A DNA stretch of 64,000 nucleotides from JALENY01 sp036310185 (GTDB taxonomy: Bacteria; Bacillota; Clostridia; Lachnospirales; Lachnospiraceae), in assembly GCA_036310185.1 (NCBI GenBank), contig JAXJSH010000070.1:62001-126000 (forward strand), read 5' to 3'. Below the pieces are notes generated by a model, which saw only the letters and a list, made by a program, of their open reading frames with translations, was not told the DNA's origin and did no database searches. This document shows, in pieces, positions 51,576 through 60,448 of this stretch (position 1 is the first letter of the stretch; each line of letters starts with the position of its first letter). A program made the position numbers and the translations under genes.

Positions 51576-52226
51576 TTATTTCTGTCCTGTCTTTACACTG
51601 ACCGTAATTCCATCACCGACCGGCAGCACCGAAGTCACCAGCTGCTCGTGATGGGTCAGCTCATAGAGATAATCTCTCATACGTTTGTATATGGTACGGT
51701 TTCTTCTCTCTACTGCAAAATGAGACTCGATAATGTCCCCGTCCTGCAGTACATTGTCCGTAATCAGTACTCCGCCGGGCTCCAGCAGACGCAGCAGTTC
51801 CGGCAAATAAAAGATATATTGCCCCTTCGCTGCATCCATAAAAATAAAATCAAAGGGGCCTTCCAGTTCTTTCAGAATATCCTGGGCATCCCCTTCCAGC
51901 AGAGTGATCTGTTTTTCCCTGCCGGCACGGGCAAAATTGGCCCGGGCCACAGGTATTCTTTTTTCATAATTTTCAATCGTCGTAATCTGTACATCCGGCT
52001 CACCGTATTCGCACATGAGAAGTGCAGAAAAACCGATTGCCGTACCCACTTCAAGAATCCGCTTCGGACGTTTCATGGCCAGAAATGTTTTTAAAAAGGT
52101 CTGCATATCCTTCCGGATAATCGGTACATAAGTATCCAGCGCCTCCTGCTCCAGCTCTTCCAGAAACGGCGTGTTTCCCGGATCCAGGGAATTGATGTAC
52201 GTAAGCATACGTTCATTAATAATCAT
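51576..52226 (-). CDS. trmR: tRNA 5-hydroxyuridine methyltransferase TrmR (YrrM-like O-methyltransferase)
   Basis: 216-residue SAM-dependent methyltransferase of the caffeoyl-CoA O-MT fold. Motif I is ILEVGTAIGFSALLMCEYG, with metal-binding residues in FDFIFMDAAKGQY and LITDNVLQDGDI. It converts ho5U to mo5U at wobble position 34 of tRNAs. Its ATG overlaps the upstream gene by four bases, and the U32 gene starts 16 bases after it. The pairing with U32 makes the tRNA role likely. Confidence 0.92.
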   Translation of the reverse strand: MIINERMLTYINSLDPGNTPFLEELEQEALDTYVPIIRKDMQTFLKTFLAMKRPKRILEVGTAIGFSALLMCEYGEPDVQITTIENYEKRIPVARANFARAGREKQITLLEGDAQDILKELEGPFDFIFMDAAKGQYIFYLPELLRLLEPGGVLITDNVLQDGDIIESHFAVERRNRTIYKRMRDYLYELTHHEQLVTSVLPVGDGITVSVKTGQK

Positions 52227-52684
52227 TCTTCCACCTTATCAATCGCATCGTTTTCCGAAGTATTTTCTTCCGAATCCGAAGCGCTCTGCAAAATACCGTC
52301 CGGATTGTCACCGGACAGGATCTCCATCATTTCATCTGCAGTCATAGAGGTATTTAAAAGATAGGTTCCCGGCAGCAATCTGCCGTGATATCCGGACAAA
52401 CGTTCCTGAAGCAGAAAAATGGCATCATCCTCAATCAGCCCTTTCCGTTCAAGCGTTCTGGCAATATCTTTCACAGTGGAATCTTCCGGTATAATAACCG
52501 TCACCGCCTGCCCCGGTGCTTCTGCAACCGGCTCCTGGTTAAAGATCGCATAGCCAAAAGAATATGCTTTTTGAGCCAGATATATCATGACTATAATTAC
52601 CAGGACATAGAATAATATCTTCAATACGCTTTTCGCCCCAAACACCGCTGCCTGATAGCCGGTATCTGATTTCTTTTTTGCCAT
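52223..52684 (-). CDS. MltG-like membrane protein lacking the transglycosylase domain
   Basis: 153 residues: one membrane helix (VLKILFYVLVIIVMIYLAQKAY) and a LysM-like subdomain of MltG (VTVIIPEDSTVKDIARTLERKGLI in part, LPGTYLLNTSMTADEMMEIL), followed by an acidic Glu/Asn-rich tail. The catalytic lytic-transglycosylase part of MltG is absent. Position upstream of trmR matches B. subtilis yrrL, so it is a shortened yrrL/mltG homologue. It may bind glycan strands or regulate rather than cleave. Confidence 0.85.
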   Translation of the reverse strand: MAKKKSDTGYQAAVFGAKSVLKILFYVLVIIVMIYLAQKAYSFGYAIFNQEPVAEAPGQAVTVIIPEDSTVKDIARTLERKGLIEDDAIFLLQERLSGYHGRLLPGTYLLNTSMTADEMMEILSGDNPDGILQSASDSEENTSENDAIDKVEE

Positions 52685-52698
52685 ACGCTCTCCTTACC

Positions 52699-53028
52699 CT
52701 ACACTCCCGGAATCTGAATATCCAGACTGCCGCAGATTCTTGCAGCCACTCGCTGAATTACTTTGCAAAGGTCAACCTCCGCATCCAGATAAGCATTGAC
52801 TTCCGGTTTTTTCCTCAGTTCTGCATATTGTGTCTCCAGATTTTCAGATGCTTCGAACCAGTCCTGTTCCTGATGCATCTGATAGATCACGGACCGGTAA
52901 CTGTCCACTTCTTTTTTCAAATCCGGATTTTCCGCCAGTGTCTTTTCACACCGCAGATAATTCTGATAAATACTGCTCTCGTGTATACAATCCAAAAGTG
53001 TATTTACACATTCGTCAATTTCTCTCAT
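52699..53028 (-). CDS. YlbF/YmcA-family protein
   Basis: 109-residue helical protein with DECVNTLLDCIHESSIYQNYLRCE in part and NPDLKKEVDSYR, typical of the YlbF/YmcA fold. In B. subtilis these proteins join the Y-complex that guides RNase Y mRNA processing, sporulation and competence. It lies 14 bases downstream of RNase J, which supports an RNA-decay connection. Confidence 0.9.
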   Translation of the reverse strand: MREIDECVNTLLDCIHESSIYQNYLRCEKTLAENPDLKKEVDSYRSVIYQMHQEQDWFEASENLETQYAELRKKPEVNAYLDAEVDLCKVIQRVAARICGSLDIQIPGV

Positions 53029-53042
53029 GGTATTTTACATCC

Positions 53043-54707
53043 TTATGCTTCCATTATTATCGGTAATATCATAGGTCTTCTCTTGGTACGCTTCCAGACA
53101 AACTCGCCTAAAGAGTCTTTGATGATGTTTTTGATCTTACTCCAGTCTGTAATATTTTTATCCAGACAGATATCAAGCGCATTTTCCACAACCTGATGTG
53201 CCTCTTCCATCAGATCCTCTGACTCCCGCACATAAACAAATCCACGGGATACAATATCCGGACCTGCAAGCACATGATTTGTGTGGTGCTCCAGGGTCAT
53301 AACCACAATCATGATTCCGTCTTCCGCCAGATGCTGACGGTCACGCAGTACAATATTGCCCACATCGCCAACGCCAAGACCGTCCACCAGAATAGATCCT
53401 GTCTGAACTTTTCCAATGACTTTGGCGCTCTCTTCACACAGTTCCAGCACATCGCCGGATTTTAAAATGAAGGTATTTTCTTTCGGTATACCAAGGTTGA
53501 TCGCCAGATTGGCCTGCGCTTTCAGATGGCGCACCTCGCCGTGAACCGGAATGGCATACTTTGGCTTTAACAGAGAATAAATAAGCTTGATTTCCTCCTG
53601 ACAGGCATGTCCTGATACATGCACATCCTGGAAAATAACATCTGCACCGATACTGGTCAGCTCGTTGATCACTTTTGATACGGCTTTTTCATTGCCCGGA
53701 ATCGGATTGGAACTGAAAATGATCGTATCCCCCGGCATGATCGTAATCTTTTTGTGAATATTTGCCGCCATACGGGAGAGAGCCGCCATGGACTCGCCCT
53801 GACTTCCGGTGGTGATCAGAACCGTCTTTTCCGGCGGATAGTTTTTCAGCTGATCCATTTCCACAAGGGTATTTTCCGGAATACTTAAATAACCCACTTC
53901 GGAAGCTGTGCCGATGACATTTACCATGCTTCGTCCTTCCAGGCAGACTTTACGGCCAAATTTGTAGGCAGAGTTGATGATCTGCTGTACACGGTCCACA
54001 TTGGACGCAAAGGTGGCAATGATAATTCTGGTATTTGTGTGCTCTGCAAAAATATTGTCAAAGGTTCTTCCCACCGTACGCTCGGACATGGTAAAGCCCG
54101 GACGTTCCGCATTGGTACTGTCACACATAAGTGCCAGCACGCCTTTTTTTCCGATCTCTGCCAGACGCTGAAGATCAATGGCATCACCGAATACCGGTGT
54201 GTAATCTACTTTGAAGTCACCTGTGTGCACCACGGTTCCGGCCGGTGAATAAATAGCCAGTGCAGATGCATCCTGAATGCTGTGGTTTGTCTTGATAAAT
54301 TCGATTCGAAAATCGCCCAGATTAATGGATTGTCCGTGTCGGACAACTTTTCGTTTCACTCGCTTTACCATGCCGTGCTCTTCCAGCTTTTTCTCGATCA
54401 GGGCCATGGTCAGTTTTGTTGTATAAATCGGTACGTTGATGTCTCTTAATACATACGGGAATGCGCCGATATGGTCTTCATGCCCGTGTGTTACTACAAA
54501 TCCCTTAATTTTGCTGTAATTATCTTTTAAATATGTGATGTCCGGAATGACCAGATCAATTCCCAGCATATCGTCCTCCGGGAATGCCAGACCGCAGTCC
54601 ACCACAACAATACTGTCTTCGTATTCAAAGGCAGTAATATTCATCCCGATCTGCTCAAGGCCGCCAAGCGGGATAATTTTCAATTTTGAGTTGGTTTTTT
54701 TCTTCAA
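53043..54707 (-). CDS. rnj: Ribonuclease J
   Basis: Metallo-beta-lactamase/beta-CASP nuclease with 5'-to-3' exonuclease and endonuclease activities. 554 residues with the zinc motif FVVTHGHEDHIGAFPYV, the beta-CASP region, and HVSGHACQEEIKLIYSLLKPKYAIPVHGE (seen in two parts). The start is TTG 54707, seven bases after GGAGG; the upstream in-frame codon at 54725 lacks a site. It heads a group with ylbF and lies after DUF1292. Confidence 0.96.
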   Translation of the reverse strand: MKKKTNSKLKIIPLGGLEQIGMNITAFEYEDSIVVVDCGLAFPEDDMLGIDLVIPDITYLKDNYSKIKGFVVTHGHEDHIGAFPYVLRDINVPIYTTKLTMALIEKKLEEHGMVKRVKRKVVRHGQSINLGDFRIEFIKTNHSIQDASALAIYSPAGTVVHTGDFKVDYTPVFGDAIDLQRLAEIGKKGVLALMCDSTNAERPGFTMSERTVGRTFDNIFAEHTNTRIIIATFASNVDRVQQIINSAYKFGRKVCLEGRSMVNVIGTASEVGYLSIPENTLVEMDQLKNYPPEKTVLITTGSQGESMAALSRMAANIHKKITIMPGDTIIFSSNPIPGNEKAVSKVINELTSIGADVIFQDVHVSGHACQEEIKLIYSLLKPKYAIPVHGEVRHLKAQANLAINLGIPKENTFILKSGDVLELCEESAKVIGKVQTGSILVDGLGVGDVGNIVLRDRQHLAEDGIMIVVMTLEHHTNHVLAGPDIVSRGFVYVRESEDLMEEAHQVVENALDICLDKNITDWSKIKNIIKDSLGEFVWKRTKRRPMILPIIMEA

Positions 54708-54728
54708 TAAAACACCTCCGCGCAACTT

Positions 54729-54986
54729 TTATAAGTCTATTTCTGTGTCGTCCAACATCTCCTGAAACACGCGGGAAAGCGCCTCAAGTTCCACGTCGTC
54801 TTCTACCATAACGTAATTGGCCACTTCGTCCTCGTCTTCTGAAATGTCTTTTAAAATATAGGCATCCGCCTCATCATCCTGTGAATCTGTTACGAGCAGA
54901 TAGTTTGTACCGTTCACTCTGGTCTGCTCTTCCACATAAAAATCTACAACTGTACCGTCTTCTAATTCAAATTTCAATTTTTCCAT
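54729..54986 (-). CDS. DUF1292 protein
   Basis: 85 residues, very acidic, starting MEKLKFELEDGTVVDFYVEE with YLLVTDSQDDEADAYILK, matching the DUF1292 pattern (YrzB family). Function unknown. The family is usually encoded next to ruvX and ireB, as here. Confidence 0.9.
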   Translation of the reverse strand: MEKLKFELEDGTVVDFYVEEQTRVNGTNYLLVTDSQDDEADAYILKDISEDEDEVANYVMVEDDVELEALSRVFQEMLDDTEIDL

Positions 54987-55104
54987 AATCTGTTATCCCT
55001 GCATTCTGAATGTTTTTGTATTTTACTGCTGCGGGCACCGCCCCGTTTCATGCCATTTGTACAAATTCATTTTTCCCCGGCATTCTGTATATTATAGCCC
55101 GAAC

Positions 55105-55548
55105 TTACTGTTTTTCCTGCTGTTTCTGCATAGCCAGCGAATCAAGATATCCCTGCAGGATAAACACGGCTGCCAGCTCGTCCACATATTTATAACGGTT
55201 CTCACGGCGCACTCCGGCCTCCATCAGAGTCCGGTTCGCTTCCACCGTAGTCAGCCGTTCATCCCACATAAAAATAGCCAGGCCTGTTCTTCTCTCAAGC
55301 ATGCGCTTAAATTCTAGAGATTTCTCAGCCCTGTCCCCAATCGTGTTATTCATGTTTTTCGGAAAACCAAGAACAATGGCTTCCACCTGGTATTCCTCAA
55401 TCAGTTCCTCAATCCGTGCCAATGTCTGACGAAGCTTGTTCTCAGACTTTCTCCTGATAATTTCGATTCCCTGCGCAGTCAAACCCAGGGGGTCGCTGAT
55501 AGCGACTCCTACTGTTTTTGACCCGTAATCCAATCCCATAATTCGCAT
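55105..55548 (-). CDS. ruvX: Putative Holliday-junction resolvase RuvX (YqgF)
   Basis: 147-residue RNase H-fold protein: MRIMGLDYGSKTVGVAISD, VLGFPKNMNNTIGDRAE, FMWDERLTTVEANRTL and the final Asp in YVDELAAVFILQGYLD. RuvX homologues act in Holliday-junction resolution or pre-16S rRNA end processing. It starts three bases after the ireB stop. Confidence 0.95.
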   Translation of the reverse strand: MRIMGLDYGSKTVGVAISDPLGLTAQGIEIIRRKSENKLRQTLARIEELIEEYQVEAIVLGFPKNMNNTIGDRAEKSLEFKRMLERRTGLAIFMWDERLTTVEANRTLMEAGVRRENRYKYVDELAAVFILQGYLDSLAMQKQQEKQ

Positions 55549-55551
55549 AGA

Positions 55552-55818
55552 TTATCTTCTCCATGCCTCATTTTTAATATACTCTTTCAGCAGTTCCTCA
55601 ACCAGCTCATCACGCTCCACTTTCATGATCATGCTTCGCGCACCCTTGTAACTGGTGATATAAGTGGGATCTCCTGACATAATATATCCAACAATCTGGT
55701 TAACCGGATTGTAACCTTTTTCTGCCATCGCATTGTATACCACATCCAGAACCTCTTTTACCTGAATCTCAGGCTCTGTTTTTACTTTAAAAAACTGTGT
55801 ATTGCTCAAATCTGCCAT
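55552..55818 (-). CDS. ireB: IreB-family regulatory phosphoprotein
   Basis: 88 residues (UPF0297): TEPEIQVKEVLDVVYNAMAEKGYNPVNQIVGYIMSGDPTYITS in parts, the well-conserved core. In Enterococcus IreB is phosphorylated by the Ser/Thr kinase IreK and tunes cephalosporin resistance. First gene of the ireB-ruvX-DUF1292 group, with its own promoter. Confidence 0.95.
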   Translation of the reverse strand: MADLSNTQFFKVKTEPEIQVKEVLDVVYNAMAEKGYNPVNQIVGYIMSGDPTYITSYKGARSMIMKVERDELVEELLKEYIKNEAWRR

Positions 55819-55856
55819 TTTTGCTCACGCCCTTATCTTACTTAGTCTCTATGTTC

Positions 55857-55885
55857 ATTCTAAACTATATACGCATAAAATTCAA
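55857..55885 (-). promoter_or_regulatory. Promoter of the ireB cluster
   Basis: Minus strand TTGAAT (55880-55885), a 17-base spacer and TAGAAT (55857-55862). Confidence 0.65.
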
Positions 55886-55894
55886 TCAAAAATA

Positions 55895-57235
55895 TTATGA
55901 AAAAAGATATAACGTACCGTCTTCGCTTACCTCAGCTACCTTACATGTTCTCTGTACATTTGTCAGATCTGTTCCGGATTGCAGCTTTGCCTTTACATAT
56001 TCGCGTGTATGTCCAACCCAGTATTCCCGGCCGTTTTCCATGATTTTTTCTTCAAAAAGCACTTCCACTTCTTTTCCGGCAAAGGAATCCGCATAAGCCC
56101 TCTGATGGCGCTGACCGATCTCAATGAGGATCTGGCTGCGCTCTGCTTTTTTCTGTTCCGGCACCTGATTTTCCATCACCGCCGCCTTCGTACCCTTTCT
56201 GCGGGAATATTTAAAAATATGTGTCTCAAAAAAGTTGATCCGTTCCACATATTCTTTTGTTGCCGCAAATTCCTCTTCCGTCTCACCCGGAAAACCTGCG
56301 ATAATATCGGTAGTGAGCGCCGGATTATCAAAATATTTCCGCAGAATTCTGCAGCGTTCCTCGTACTGTGCCGTATCATACCGGCGGTTCATGCGCTTAA
56401 GCGTGGCATCACAGCCGCTCTGCATGGACAAGTGAAAATGGGGACACACTTTATCAAAACCGGATAATTCTTTCGCAAACGCCTCTGTCACAATCCCCGG
56501 TTCCAGCGATCCCAGACGGATGCGTGTGATTCCGTCTGTATTCTGAATGGCTTCGATGAGTTTCAGCAGTGCTGTTCCATACGGATATTCCTCACTTTTT
56601 TCCCATTCCGCAAAATCAGCGCCATAAGAACTGAGATGTATACCGGTCAGGACCACTTCCTGATAACCGCCCTGGGCCAGCCTGTTCACTTCCCCCATCA
56701 CATCTTCCATGCTGCGGCTTCTCACACGGCCCCGTGCAAAAGGAATAATACAGTAGGTGCAAAACTGATTGCAGCCGTCCTGAATTTTCAAATAAGCTCT
56801 TGTATGCTCCGCAGTTCGGGATATATGAAGGGACTCATATTCTTTTGTATGATTGATGTCTATAATATTTGAAAAATCGGTTGCCTGCTTTTCCTGATAC
56901 TCCTCCAGAATCTGAAGAAGATCCTGTTTTTTATTATTTCCAATTACAATGTCGATTGCCTCATCTTTTTTCAGTTCTTCACCGGCAGCCTGCACATAGC
57001 AGCCTGCTGCCACAACAATGGCATCCGGATTCATTTTTTTTGCTTTATGCAGCATCTGACGGGATTTGCGGTCCGCAATATTCGTCACCGTACAGGTGTT
57101 GATCACGTATACATCCGCTCCCGGTTCAAAGGGAACTATCTCATATCCGCCCTCTTCCAGCAGCTGCTGCATGGCCTCTAACTCATATGCATTTACTTTA
57201 CAGCCCAGATTGTGCAGGGCGGCCTTCTTACTCAT
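55895..57235 (-). CDS. mtaB: tRNA t6A37 methylthiotransferase MtaB
   Basis: Radical-SAM enzyme making ms2t6A next to the anticodon. 446 residues: N-terminal cluster domain with LHNLGCKVNAYELEAM, INTCTVTNIADRKSRQ and GCYVQAAGEELKK; radical-SAM motif CNQFCTYC; C-terminal TRAM domain. The start is ATG 57235 after AAAGGAG; 57277 has no site. It is separate from the ireB promoter downstream. Confidence 0.95.
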   Translation of the reverse strand: MSKKAALHNLGCKVNAYELEAMQQLLEEGGYEIVPFEPGADVYVINTCTVTNIADRKSRQMLHKAKKMNPDAIVVAAGCYVQAAGEELKKDEAIDIVIGNNKKQDLLQILEEYQEKQATDFSNIIDINHTKEYESLHISRTAEHTRAYLKIQDGCNQFCTYCIIPFARGRVRSRSMEDVMGEVNRLAQGGYQEVVLTGIHLSSYGADFAEWEKSEEYPYGTALLKLIEAIQNTDGITRIRLGSLEPGIVTEAFAKELSGFDKVCPHFHLSMQSGCDATLKRMNRRYDTAQYEERCRILRKYFDNPALTTDIIAGFPGETEEEFAATKEYVERINFFETHIFKYSRRKGTKAAVMENQVPEQKKAERSQILIEIGQRHQRAYADSFAGKEVEVLFEEKIMENGREYWVGHTREYVKAKLQSGTDLTNVQRTCKVAEVSEDGTLYLFS

Positions 57236-57307
57236 AGTATGCTCCTTTTTTGTTAATTTCCAACCATTTTTTACCATTATTTTATTGCAACTTTATATTT
57301 ATTTCGC

Positions 57308-57336
57308 TTGACTTCATCTTCCAGAAAATGTAAGAT
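57308..57336 (+). promoter_or_regulatory. Promoter of the HPr-like gene
   Basis: TTGACT (57308-57313), a 17-base spacer and TAAGAT (57331-57336), about 45 bases before the ATG. Confidence 0.75.
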
Positions 57337-57382
57337 TAAACCGAGAATAAAAAGGAATTCACTTCAACAGGAGGTTAATATT

Positions 57383-57616
57383 ATGAAAACTATTCAAATT
57401 TCACTGAACTCTATCGATAAAGTAAAATCTTTTGTTAACGAGATTAATAAATTTGATTTTGATTTTGATCTGGTTTCCGGAAGATACGTTATTGATGCAA
57501 AATCAATCATGGGTATCTTCAGTCTTGATCTTTCCAAACCGATCGATTTAAATATCCACGCAGATGGAGATAAACTGGACGAAGTTCTCAAAGTTCTGGA
57601 ATCTTACTGCATCTAA
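57383..57616 (+). CDS. HPr/Crh-like protein lacking the phosphorylatable histidine
   Basis: 77 residues with the HPr fold pattern. DAKSIMGIFSLDL matches the regulatory-serine loop of HPr (Ser41 here, Ser46 in HPr), and the C-terminal half aligns through DGDKLDEVLKVLE. The N-terminal active-site loop (G-x-HARPA) is missing, and the only His is at residue 59. This resembles Crh, which regulates through the Ser site but cannot carry PTS phosphate. AGGAGG precedes ATG 57383. Monocistronic with strong promoter and terminator. Confidence 0.88.
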   Translation: MKTIQISLNSIDKVKSFVNEINKFDFDFDLVSGRYVIDAKSIMGIFSLDLSKPIDLNIHADGDKLDEVLKVLESYCI

Positions 57617-57630
57617 TTCGTTTTTTAAGC

Positions 57631-57660
57631 AGAGCCGTTACATCCGTAGCGGCTCTTTTT
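57631..57660 (+). terminator. Terminator of the HPr-like gene
   Basis: AGAGCCG (57631-57637) and CGGCTCT (57650-57656) with inner TAC/GTA pairing, followed by TTTTATT. Confidence 0.9.
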
Positions 57661-57743
57661 ATTCTTCTATCGTTCAAACAGCGCTTTGTATCTTTCCCCA
57701 ACTGAACGTCATTTCCTGGATCTGTCCGAAAAAATTCACTTTT

Positions 57744-58931
57744 TTATTCGGAAACAATGATCACTTCTGTGGTCTTGATTGCCTCTTCTACCAGCTCATC
57801 AATTTTTTCTGCCAGTTTTTCCTCGGAGTGTCTGATGATATTCAGATTCGGCTTTGTTACCGGATGTTTTGCCACAAAAACGGTACAGCAGTCTTCGTAT
57901 GGAAGAATCGAAGTCTCAAATGTATCAATTTTATTTGCCACTTCCACGATTTCCTGTTTATCAAAACCGATCACCGGACGATATACCGGAAGTGTACATA
58001 CTTCGTTGGTCGCCGCAAGACTCTGAAGTGTCTGGCTGGCTACCTGACCAATGCTCTCACCGGTAATCAGACCGAGACAGCCGGTCTCTTTTGCAAAATG
58101 CTCTGCAATACGCATCATATAGCGGCGCATGATAATGGTCAGTTCTTCATGGGGACATTTGTCATAGATATACAGCTGAATATCGGTAAAGTTTACTACA
58201 TGCAGATAAATCGGACCGGTATATCTGGATACGATTTTTGCCAGGTCGATCACCTTCTGTTTTGCACGTTCGCTGGTGTATGGCGGTGCATGGAAATATA
58301 CCGCATCGATCTTTACGCCACGTTTTGCGATCATGTAGCCTGCCACCGGACTGTCGATACCGCCGGACAGAAGCAGCATGGCTTTTCCATTTGTACCAAC
58401 CGGCATACCGCCCGGTCCCGGAATCACTTCCGAATACAGATAGATTCTGTTTCTGATCTCTACCGTAAGCAGAATATCCGGATTGTGTACATCCACTTTC
58501 ATCTCCGGGTATGCATCCAGAACAGCGCCGCCCAGCTCACGGTTCAGTTCCATGGAGTCCATGGGATAGCGCTTATCTGCACGACGGGCATTCATTTTAA
58601 ATGTTTTGTTTTTATCCGGATAAATGTCATCCACATATTTTACCACATGTTCTGCCAGTTCTTCGTATTCACACATTTCATGAATCACAACCGGACAGAT
58701 GCCCACAATACCAAACACTTTTGTGAGCCCATTGATTACTTCATCGTAATCATAGTTGCTGTCACAAAATACATAGATTCTTCCCTGGTCTTTCGTCACG
58801 CGGAACTCACCTTCTACTTTTTTCAATGCGTGACGGATCTGTTTTACCAGCGCATCTTCAAAAAGATGGCGGTTTTTTCCTTTTATAGCTATTTCCGCAT
58901 ATTTAATCAAAAATGCCTTGAACATGTTCAT
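57744..58931 (-). CDS. thiI: tRNA 4-thiouridine synthase ThiI, without rhodanese domain
   Basis: 395 residues: an N-terminal ferredoxin-like/THUMP region (about 1-165) and a PP-loop ATPase with LLSGGIDSPVAGYMIAKRG. It makes s4U8 in tRNA. The C-terminal rhodanese domain of E. coli ThiI is absent, as in B. subtilis, where sulfur comes directly from a dedicated cysteine desulfurase. That partner is the gene immediately upstream (59058-60215). Confidence 0.95.
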   Translation of the reverse strand: MNMFKAFLIKYAEIAIKGKNRHLFEDALVKQIRHALKKVEGEFRVTKDQGRIYVFCDSNYDYDEVINGLTKVFGIVGICPVVIHEMCEYEELAEHVVKYVDDIYPDKNKTFKMNARRADKRYPMDSMELNRELGGAVLDAYPEMKVDVHNPDILLTVEIRNRIYLYSEVIPGPGGMPVGTNGKAMLLLSGGIDSPVAGYMIAKRGVKIDAVYFHAPPYTSERAKQKVIDLAKIVSRYTGPIYLHVVNFTDIQLYIYDKCPHEELTIIMRRYMMRIAEHFAKETGCLGLITGESIGQVASQTLQSLAATNEVCTLPVYRPVIGFDKQEIVEVANKIDTFETSILPYEDCCTVFVAKHPVTKPNLNIIRHSEEKLAEKIDELVEEAIKTTEVIIVSE

Positions 58932-59057
58932 TTTTTTATCTCACTTTCTTTTCCTTATCTGCTGCATCAAATCTATTGCATAATTCCAATAATCACCGGC
59001 TTGTTTTTCTGCTGTCTTATCTTCTCCGTTTTTCTCCTGATCGTGCTTTTGATCCGT

Positions 59058-60215
59058 TTAATGGGCACGATAACGGCGCAGCATCGGAAGCACCTTTTTC
59101 AAAACCGAAATCACTTCATCTACTTCTTCTTTTGTGTTTTCTTCGGTAAAACTGAAACGCACGGAGCTGTCCATTTCTTCGTTTTTTGCGCCAATGGCGG
59201 AAAGGGACGGGCTTTTAGACCGTTTGTGTGTAGAGCATGCACTGCCCGCAGACACATAAATCTGATGATCCTCCAGCGTATGAAGCAATACTTCACTGCC
59301 TACGCCAACAAAAGAGACATTGATAATATGCGGCGCGCTCCTGCTTCGGTCTGTGGTTCCGTGAATCACCACATTCTCGATTGTACCGAGCTGTTCAATC
59401 ATATATTCTTTCAGTTCATATAATGCTGCATTTTTCTCTTCACGGTTCTCATAGATTTCTCTGGCCGCCTGTGCTAAGCCTGCTGCTCCCGGAACATTGT
59501 CCGTACCGGAACGCATGCCTCTCTGCTGTCCCCCCCCATGAATGATCGGTGCAACTTTTGCCTTTTCGCTCATGTATAAAAGACCTGCGCCTTTTGGTCC
59601 ATGAATTTTATGACCGCTGGCAGACATAAGATCAATTCCCATTCGTTTTGGATAAATCTGATATTTTCCAAAGGCCTGAATCGCATCCACATGATACAGT
59701 GCTTTGGGACATTTTCGATGAATCAGCCGGGCAATATCTTCTATCGGCTGAACAGCACCCATCTCATTATTTACATACATGGTTGAGACCAAAATGGTCT
59801 GATCTGTCAGAGCCGCTTCCAGTTCTTCCAAAGAAATCTGACCATTTTTGTCCACCCCGAGACGGGTCACTTCAAATCCCTGCTCTTCCAGAAAACGAAG
59901 GGGTTCGGACACTGCCGGATGTTCAATCGCTGTGGTTATAATATGATTGCCGCTCCTCTTATTGGCAAGTGCAGTTCCTATCAGTGCCCAGTTGTTGGAT
60001 TCGGTACCGCCTGAAGTAAAATAAATCTCTTTTTCATTTACTTTCAGTATCTTTGCCAATGTCTGTGCAGCTTCTTTTACATATTTTTCGCCTTCTACAC
60101 CTTTCTGGTGCATGGATGACGGATTCCCGAAATCTACCATCATTACTTTTACAACCACATCACGAACGGACTCATAGCATCTGGTTGTGGCTGAATTGTC
60201 AAAATATATTTCCAT
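59058..60215 (-). CDS. nifZ: Cysteine desulfurase, NifZ/IscS type
   Basis: PLP enzyme that releases persulfide sulfur from cysteine. 385 residues: MEIYFDNSATTRCYESV, FTSGGTESNNWALIG, the PLP lysine in SASGHKIHGPKGAGLLY, and the catalytic Cys in SAGSACSTHKRSKSP. The start is ATG 60215 after AAAGG. Co-directional with rhodanese-less thiI, so its main task is probably tRNA thiolation; iron-sulfur assembly is possible too. Confidence 0.94.
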   Translation of the reverse strand: MEIYFDNSATTRCYESVRDVVVKVMMVDFGNPSSMHQKGVEGEKYVKEAAQTLAKILKVNEKEIYFTSGGTESNNWALIGTALANKRSGNHIITTAIEHPAVSEPLRFLEEQGFEVTRLGVDKNGQISLEELEAALTDQTILVSTMYVNNEMGAVQPIEDIARLIHRKCPKALYHVDAIQAFGKYQIYPKRMGIDLMSASGHKIHGPKGAGLLYMSEKAKVAPIIHGGGQQRGMRSGTDNVPGAAGLAQAAREIYENREEKNAALYELKEYMIEQLGTIENVVIHGTTDRSRSAPHIINVSFVGVGSEVLLHTLEDHQIYVSAGSACSTHKRSKSPSLSAIGAKNEEMDSSVRFSFTEENTKEEVDEVISVLKKVLPMLRRYRAH

Positions 60216-60448
60216 TTTTATACCTTTATCTCTATTTTTTCTGTTCATCTGTTTTACATATTGTATAGTTTTGCAATTTTTAATTATATCACAAGTCCTC
60301 CAAATATGGTAGAATTACTTTGAGCAGATGACAGAATTAAAGCGGAAATAGATTTTTCACTTCAGCGAATTAAATTATCTGCGCCAACCGTTCAGAAGAA
60401 TTGTTCCTATCTGAAAATAAAATTACTGAAAATATGAGGTTTAAAAAA

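Noticed and set aside
57564..59423. 619-codon plus-strand open frame
   Set aside because: Lies antisense to thiI and the end of the cysteine desulfurase, both with full motif sets; its translation is rich in Phe, His and Cys without any domain, a mirror of the real genes.
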